This document shows positions 43,290-47,654 of a stretch of 47,654 nucleotides of DNA, piece after piece. The translations under genes were made by a program, and so were the position numbers. Position 1 is the stretch's first letter. Every line of letters begins with the position of its first letter. This stretch comes from Folioceros fuciformis. Taxonomy: Eukaryota; Anthocerotophyta; Anthocerotopsida; Anthocerotales. Under the pieces are notes generated by a model. The model was given only the letters and a program-made list of their open reading frames with translations. It ran no database searches and was not told the DNA's origin. The stretch covers positions 223,041-270,694 of the forward strand of contig JBNGIO010006304.1 of assembly GCA_049999805.1 (NCBI GenBank). The letters run 5' to 3'.

Positions 43290-44215
43290 ATGTCTTCTAA
43301 TGACTCCATCAGTAAGCAAGGTAAATTTCTTTGATGGCACCAACTACCCGTCATGGAGTCGTAAGATCGAGGTCTTTCTCCTCCCGAGACGACCTGTTTA
43401 GCGTCGTGGATGGCAGCAAGCCGTGCCCTTCTACCCCACCTGCTACACCAGGAGGCACTATTAACTCTAACCCCCACCTCTGGAGCTGGTAGCAAGCAAG
43501 AGTGGGACTCCGTGGACCGACAGGCACGCGCCAACTTAATGTTGTACATGAAGGAGGCTCAGATAAGCGTCGTCCAGCATCTTTCAACTTCCAAGGAGGT
43601 CTGGGACTACTTGAAGAAGAAAAACGTGTTTGACAACGTCGTGAAGAAGGGTTACATGATGCAGAAGTTTTATTCTCTCCGCATGTCTGAGATCGACTCC
43701 ATTGAGTAGTTTGTGAACAAGTTCATGAACTTGAAGGATTTGATGGAGATCACCGGCACCATTGTGTCGGACCATGATGCCTCTGTTCAGCTGCTTCAGA
43801 CGATGCCACCATCGTGGTCCGCCCTTGTCATGACTCAGACGGCTAACCCCAGGACGCTAGATGAGAGCATCTCCCTTCTTCGACAAGAGGAACAACGTAG
43901 GAAGGCTGGAGAGACCTCCAACCCCAAAAGCATTGCCCTCTTCTCCGGTGATCGCCCTAACCGCCCGAGAGGCCGGTTCGTATAGCGTGGACCCCCTAGC
44001 CCAAAAGGACCTTCTAACAAAGGTCCTCCTCCGGGCCCTCATCCAAATGATCAGTGTAAGCCCCGAACGTGCTGCTACTGCAAGATACCTGGCCACCACC
44101 AACGTGATTGCCGAAAGCGTCTCGCCGATCTCTGGCAGCAGCCCTCAGCAAGCAGCGCCACTACCAGCGCCTGCCTGTTTGTCACCTACTTGAGCGTTAC
44201 CATTGCTTATATGCG
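43290..44215 (+). pseudogene. Copia gag remnant
   Basis: The N-terminal part contains F-F-D-G-T-N-Y-P-S-W-S-R-K-I-E-V-F-L, typical of plant Copia gag. The reading frame shifts near 43375 and again near 43485, then continues through S-V-D-R-Q-A-R-A-N-L and the S-I-E / F-V-N-K-F-M region, where a TAG interrupts at about 43707. Another TAG is at 43983. The zinc knuckle C-x2-C-x4-H-x4-C is intact at 44070-44111. Confidence 0.85.
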
Positions 44216-47200
44216 TGGTTTGAAGACACATGAGCTACTCAACACATGACGGGCCACCGCGAATGGTTCGACACCTTCCAGCCCAATACCATCGATAGCT
44301 TCGTCTACCTCGGCGACGACTCCCGACGTGAGATCAACTTGCCATGGCCATCAACTTGCCAAACGGCCAGGTACATGAGCTCCACGATGTTCTCTATGTT
44401 CCTCACCTTAGTAAGAATCTGGTCTCCGTCGGCTAGGCTCTTGAAGCGGGCTATTCTTTTGAATTTGCTCCCAATCTGGTCTCTATGACCTGACCTGTCA
44501 GCTTGTTTGTACATGTAAGCACCTCGGTAGGTTGTTTGTCTTAGGCACCAGCCCTACCTACCATGCTAATGAGGTTCTCTCTAGACCAGAATGTGATAGC
44601 ATCTCTCACCCCGCTACCTACCTCAATTCGGCACATCAGCCTCCATGCTAACTAACCTCTGGCACTTTAGGCTCGATCACGCAGGCTTGCAACGGATGAA
44701 AACCCTACCAGGCTATGTCTATGGGTTTCCATTGAAATCCATCTCTGGCCTTTCCCTTCTGCCCTAGTTGTACTTTTGGCAAGCAGCAGCGTAAGAAGTT
44801 TCCCATAGGTTCGTTCAGAAGCCTTGAACCCTTAGGTCTAGTTCATACAGACCTCCTTGGCCCTATGCAGACCCCTTCTCTCTAGGGCTCCCTTTACCAA
44901 GTTAGCTTCATAGATGACCACACCCGTTACAGGTGGGTCTATTTCTTAGCCGCTAAGTCAGATACCTTCTCTACCTTCCTTACATGGCAGTCTGAGGTAG
45001 AGACTCAACTTAGCCGTAAGCTCAAGATCCTTACGAGTGACGGAGGGGGGGAGTTTGATTCCACCGCTTTCCATGCCCACTGTCGGCAGCACGGTATTAT
45101 TAGGCAGACTACCGTCCCTCACACTCCTGAGCAAAACGAGGTCGCTAAGCGTCGACATCGAACCCAAGTGGAGATGGGTTGTTCTATGCTCAAACATGCT
45201 TCTCTCCCTAACCGCTTTTGGGCTGAAGCTTTGAATACAGCTAACTACCTTCTCAGTCGGCTACCCACCAAGGCAGTTAGTGGGATGACTCCTTTAAAGC
45301 GTGGACTGGCAGGAAGGCCGACCTCAGCCATCTTCGGATCCTTGGCTGCCCTGCCTACATCCACATTCCCAAGGCCTCGCATAAGAAGCTTGGCTGTAAG
45401 TCCCAGAAAGGTATTCTCTTGGGCTACGGTGAAACCGTCAAGGCCTATCGCATATATTTAACGGATACCTGCCGTCTGGTCCTTGCTCGTAATGTTATTT
45501 TCAACGAGCAACCCCTTCACCTCCCGTCCGGTGTGGGGGGGGACGCATCTCCCTTTGATGTTGCTTCTGCAAATGTACTCTCCTCACCAGTCGACGATAT
45601 CGTGGCCATGTTGGAGGATGAATGGGAGCAAGTTCCCCCACCTGCTCCACCTCTCCGGGGCATCGTCCCATTGCCTCCTCCGATACCTCTTGCCCCATCC
45701 AGCAACGATGACTTGGATTTGGACCTCAGCAGTCTTTTCTCCTTACCTGAGGATGAGGTAACTCACCCCCCTGACTTACCTCCACCTGCTAATGAGTTCC
45801 CACACCCATGTCGTTCAACTAGGGTGCGCACTCTTAGCCGGAAGGCCCCAGAGAACCTTGAGCGCGATGCCAATTTCGCTGCTCTCACTTATGCCCAGGC
45901 TCTTATGTCCACCACAGACATAGTTGGGCCCACATACCTCAAGGCAACCCTATCCGAGCTGCAATCCTCGGAATGGAAGAAGGCTGTAGCCGATAAATTC
46001 AATTCTCTCAAGGCCAACAACACCTGGCGGATATGTGAGCTGCCCCCAGGACGATCGGCAATCGGCAGCAAGTGGACTTTCAAGATCAAGTACATAGCCG
46101 ACGACGCCATTGATCGCTACAAGGCCCGACTCGTTACTCAAGGCTACACCCAGTGACCCGGTGCCGACTAGGAATCGGTTAATCTCTTCTCCCCTATTGT
46201 CCAGATTAGCTTGCTCCATACCATCCTTACTTTCGCCACCCTTTACGACTAGGAAGTTGAGCAACTAGATGTCAAGACTGCTTTCTTGTACGGATGTCTC
46301 GAGGAGGAGATCTACATGCGTTAGCCCAAAGGCTCCGAAGAAAAAGGCCGTGAGCATCTAGTTTGCCTACTTGTAGGCAGCACCTATGGANNNNNNNNNN
46401 NNNNNNNNNNNNNNNNNNNNNNNNNNNNNNNNNNNNNNNNNNNNNNNNNNNNNNNNNNNNNNNNNNNNNNNNNNNNNNNNNNNNNNNNNNTAACGTTTAT
46501 ATCCTTCGGTCTGGGACTACACATGTTATTCTCGCTTTATACGTGGATGATTGCATTCTCGCTAGTAACGACAAGCCCGGTCCCCTTGCCAAAACCATCC
46601 TTATGCTCTAGTACAAGTTTAAGATGGCTGATTTAGGGGATATTCATTATTGTATTGGCATGAAGGTTACCCGTAATCTTGCTCATAGATTGTTACATCT
46701 TAGCCAGACCCAATATACAGAGAATACCCTAGCTCGTTTTAGTATGCAAGACTGCAAGCCTGCATCCACTCCCCTCACTGTGGGCTCTCCTTTGTCCTCT
46801 GACCAGGCTCCCATGACCAACAAAGAGCACAAGTACATGGTGACTATGCCTTACCAGGAAGCCATTGGACGAATCAACTGGATATGTACTACCCTATGAC
46901 TTGACCTTGGCCACTCCGTCTGTGTGCTCGCACAGCAGATGGCCAACCCCGGTCCCGCACATTGGTCGGCTCTTTAGCGTACCCTACGCTACCTCAAGCG
47001 TACTAGCACCCATGGACTCTTGTTCCAAGGCGCTCCTGCTTCGGGTTCTGCCTCTCTTTCCCCTCCTCAGTTGTCTGCTTACACTGATACTGATTGGGGG
47101 GGAGACATAGACTCGAAGAAATCAACATCAGGCTTTGCTTTAATGCTTTGCGGTGCGGCTATTGATTGGGGATTCAAGAGGTAGACAGCCATTGCCCTCT

Positions 47201-47438
47201 CCTCCACTGAGTTGGAGTACATGGCTACTACCCTTGCCACCAAGCACGTCGTGGACAGAGTTCGGCTTCTTGATGTAATAGGGATGAAGTAGCAAAAGCC
47301 GAACATCATCAAGATTGACAACCAATCTACTTTAGCTCTTGCAGGCAACCCCAAGTTCAACTCCAAGTCCAAGCACATAGATCTCCAATACCACTACGTA
47401 CGTGAGAAGTGTAGGGTTATTAAAGCCCAATGTGCTTA
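44216..47438 (+). pseudogene. Copia pol remnant (protease, integrase, reverse transcriptase, RNase H)
   Basis: Protease: in the D-T-G-type active site the Gly codon position is TGA (44231-44233). Frames then change around 44330 and again before 44769. GAG-pre-integrase and integrase follow, with C-T-F-G-K-Q-Q-R-K-K-F, H-T-D-L-L-G-P and T-S-D-G-G-G-E-F; at the expected catalytic Glu the codon is AAG (Lys, 45147-45149). Another shift near 45300 leads into the linker and reverse transcriptase (W-K-K-A-V-A-D-K-F, A-R-L-V-T-Q-G-Y). Stops interrupt at about 46155, 46170, 46250 and 46323, and a 100-N gap lies at 46391-46490. After the gap are the Y-V-D-D motif (46540-46551) and then RNase H (Y-T-D-T-D-W, S-S-T-E-L-E-Y-M-A), with further TAGs. 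Confidence 0.9.
46391..46490. other. Assembly gap (100 N) in the Copia reverse transcriptase
   Basis: 100 N placeholder upstream of the Y-V-D-D motif. Confidence 0.99.
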
Positions 47439-47654
47439 GACTAATGTGTTTAGTCTAAGATTAGTGTCTAGTTAGGTGTCATTAGTTTAGATTAGCTTAA
47501 GCTAATCTGTAGGAAGCTTCTTGCACAGATTCCTGTGCGCTTCTTGTGAAGCTTCCTAGGGAGCTCTTCTAGAGCGTATAAATACCCCCTTGAGCTCCCC
47601 TGCAATCTGAGACACTGAGAGTGTGACCTCTCTTTCTCCTCTCCTCCTCTCCTC
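47435..47654 (+). repeat. 3' LTR-like region with stacked inverted repeats and a TATA box
   Basis: Directly after the RNase H remnant come three perfect inverted repeats. A 10-bp-arm hairpin lies at 47435-47459 (CTTAGACTAA/TTAGTCTAAG). A 20-bp perfect palindrome lies at 47489-47508 (AGATTAGCTTAAGCTAATCT). A nested hairpin lies at 47511-47557 (AGGAAGCTTC/GAAGCTTCCT with inner GCACAG/CTGTGC). TATAAATA at 47577-47584 is followed by a C/T-rich end, as expected for an LTR U3/R junction. The right end is outside the window. Confidence 0.7.

Larger units (their letters stand above)
42300..47654 (+). mobile_element. Degenerate Ty1/Copia LTR retrotransposon (3' end runs off the window)
   Basis: The order is leader with tRNA-iMet-type primer-binding sites, gag with zinc knuckle, protease, integrase, reverse transcriptase, RNase H, then an LTR-like region with a TATA box. 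Integrase before reverse transcriptase defines Copia. Coding is broken by frameshifts in gag and pol, by more than ten in-frame stops (mostly TAG) and by two gaps. The 5' leader and the 3' LTR-like segment do not match each other by eye. The element is therefore either chimeric or bounded differently from what I assume. It is an inactive remnant. Confidence 0.9.

Noticed and set aside
43290-47438. Reassignment of TAG to Gln to explain the many TAG codons in the Copia element
   Set aside because: Other genes in the window end naturally in TAG (reductase, Lhca4-type, GH31), TGA stops and frameshifts are also present, and some TAGs sit at Trp positions.
1-47654. Search for a defence system, biosynthetic cluster or other multi-gene novel system
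   Set aside because: Neighbouring genes are unrelated housekeeping functions in mixed orientation; no co-directional novel gene set was found.

Overview
The window is nuclear DNA of a green plant, most likely a non-seed streptophyte (bryophyte, lycophyte or streptophyte alga grade). The reasons are intron-rich genes with GT-AG splice sites, plastid proteins with Ser/Ala-rich transit peptides, a photosystem I antenna gene, a plant-type CLC-d chloride channel, a plant-type glyoxylate/succinic semialdehyde reductase, a DUF1635 protein and a decayed Ty1/Copia retrotransposon. It is a draft assembly with four ~100-N gaps and three 10-N gaps. I cannot name the species.

Layout. 1-850 is degenerate repeat DNA and 851-2740 is GC-rich non-coding DNA with purine-rich microsatellites. 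2741-8719 holds two tandem plastid ATP/ADP translocase genes: a canonical copy (6 exons) and a divergent copy (5 exons) with matching intron positions. 8720-13462 has no recognisable gene. A CCDC25/DUF814 gene (13463-14946, crossing a gap) follows. Then come two minus-strand genes: an intronless FRA10AC1 homologue (16535-17323) and an eight-exon GLYR-type reductase (17664-19503). 19504-22245 is mainly a complex satellite. A plus-strand gene for a probable plastid membrane protein of unnamed family (22246-23831) converges with a minus-strand Lhca4-type antenna gene (24334-25538). About 5 kb (25539-30511) holds only weak orphan exons and short repeats. A DUF1635 gene (30512-31957) and an intronless GH31 glucosidase gene (33034-35217) follow. 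A 22-exon CLC-d gene (35950-41311, minus strand) converges on the latter. The last ~5.3 kb is a degenerate Copia element with several frameshifts and many stop codons.

Functional themes are plastid energy exchange (the NTT pair), light harvesting (Lhca4), reduction of glyoxylate and succinic semialdehyde, heteroglycan or alpha-glucan trimming (GH31) and endomembrane chloride handling (CLC-d). These are independent housekeeping genes; nothing suggests an operon, a biosynthetic cluster or a defence system. The most interesting points are the divergent NTT copy with a GC-AG intron, the intronless GH31 gene with a changed nucleophile motif, the tandem primer-binding-site repeats and stacked palindromes of the Copia element, and the satellite whose 10-N gaps are flanked by identical sequence.

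Exon borders were placed by eye from splice consensus, reading-frame continuity and remembered family conservation. They are predictions.
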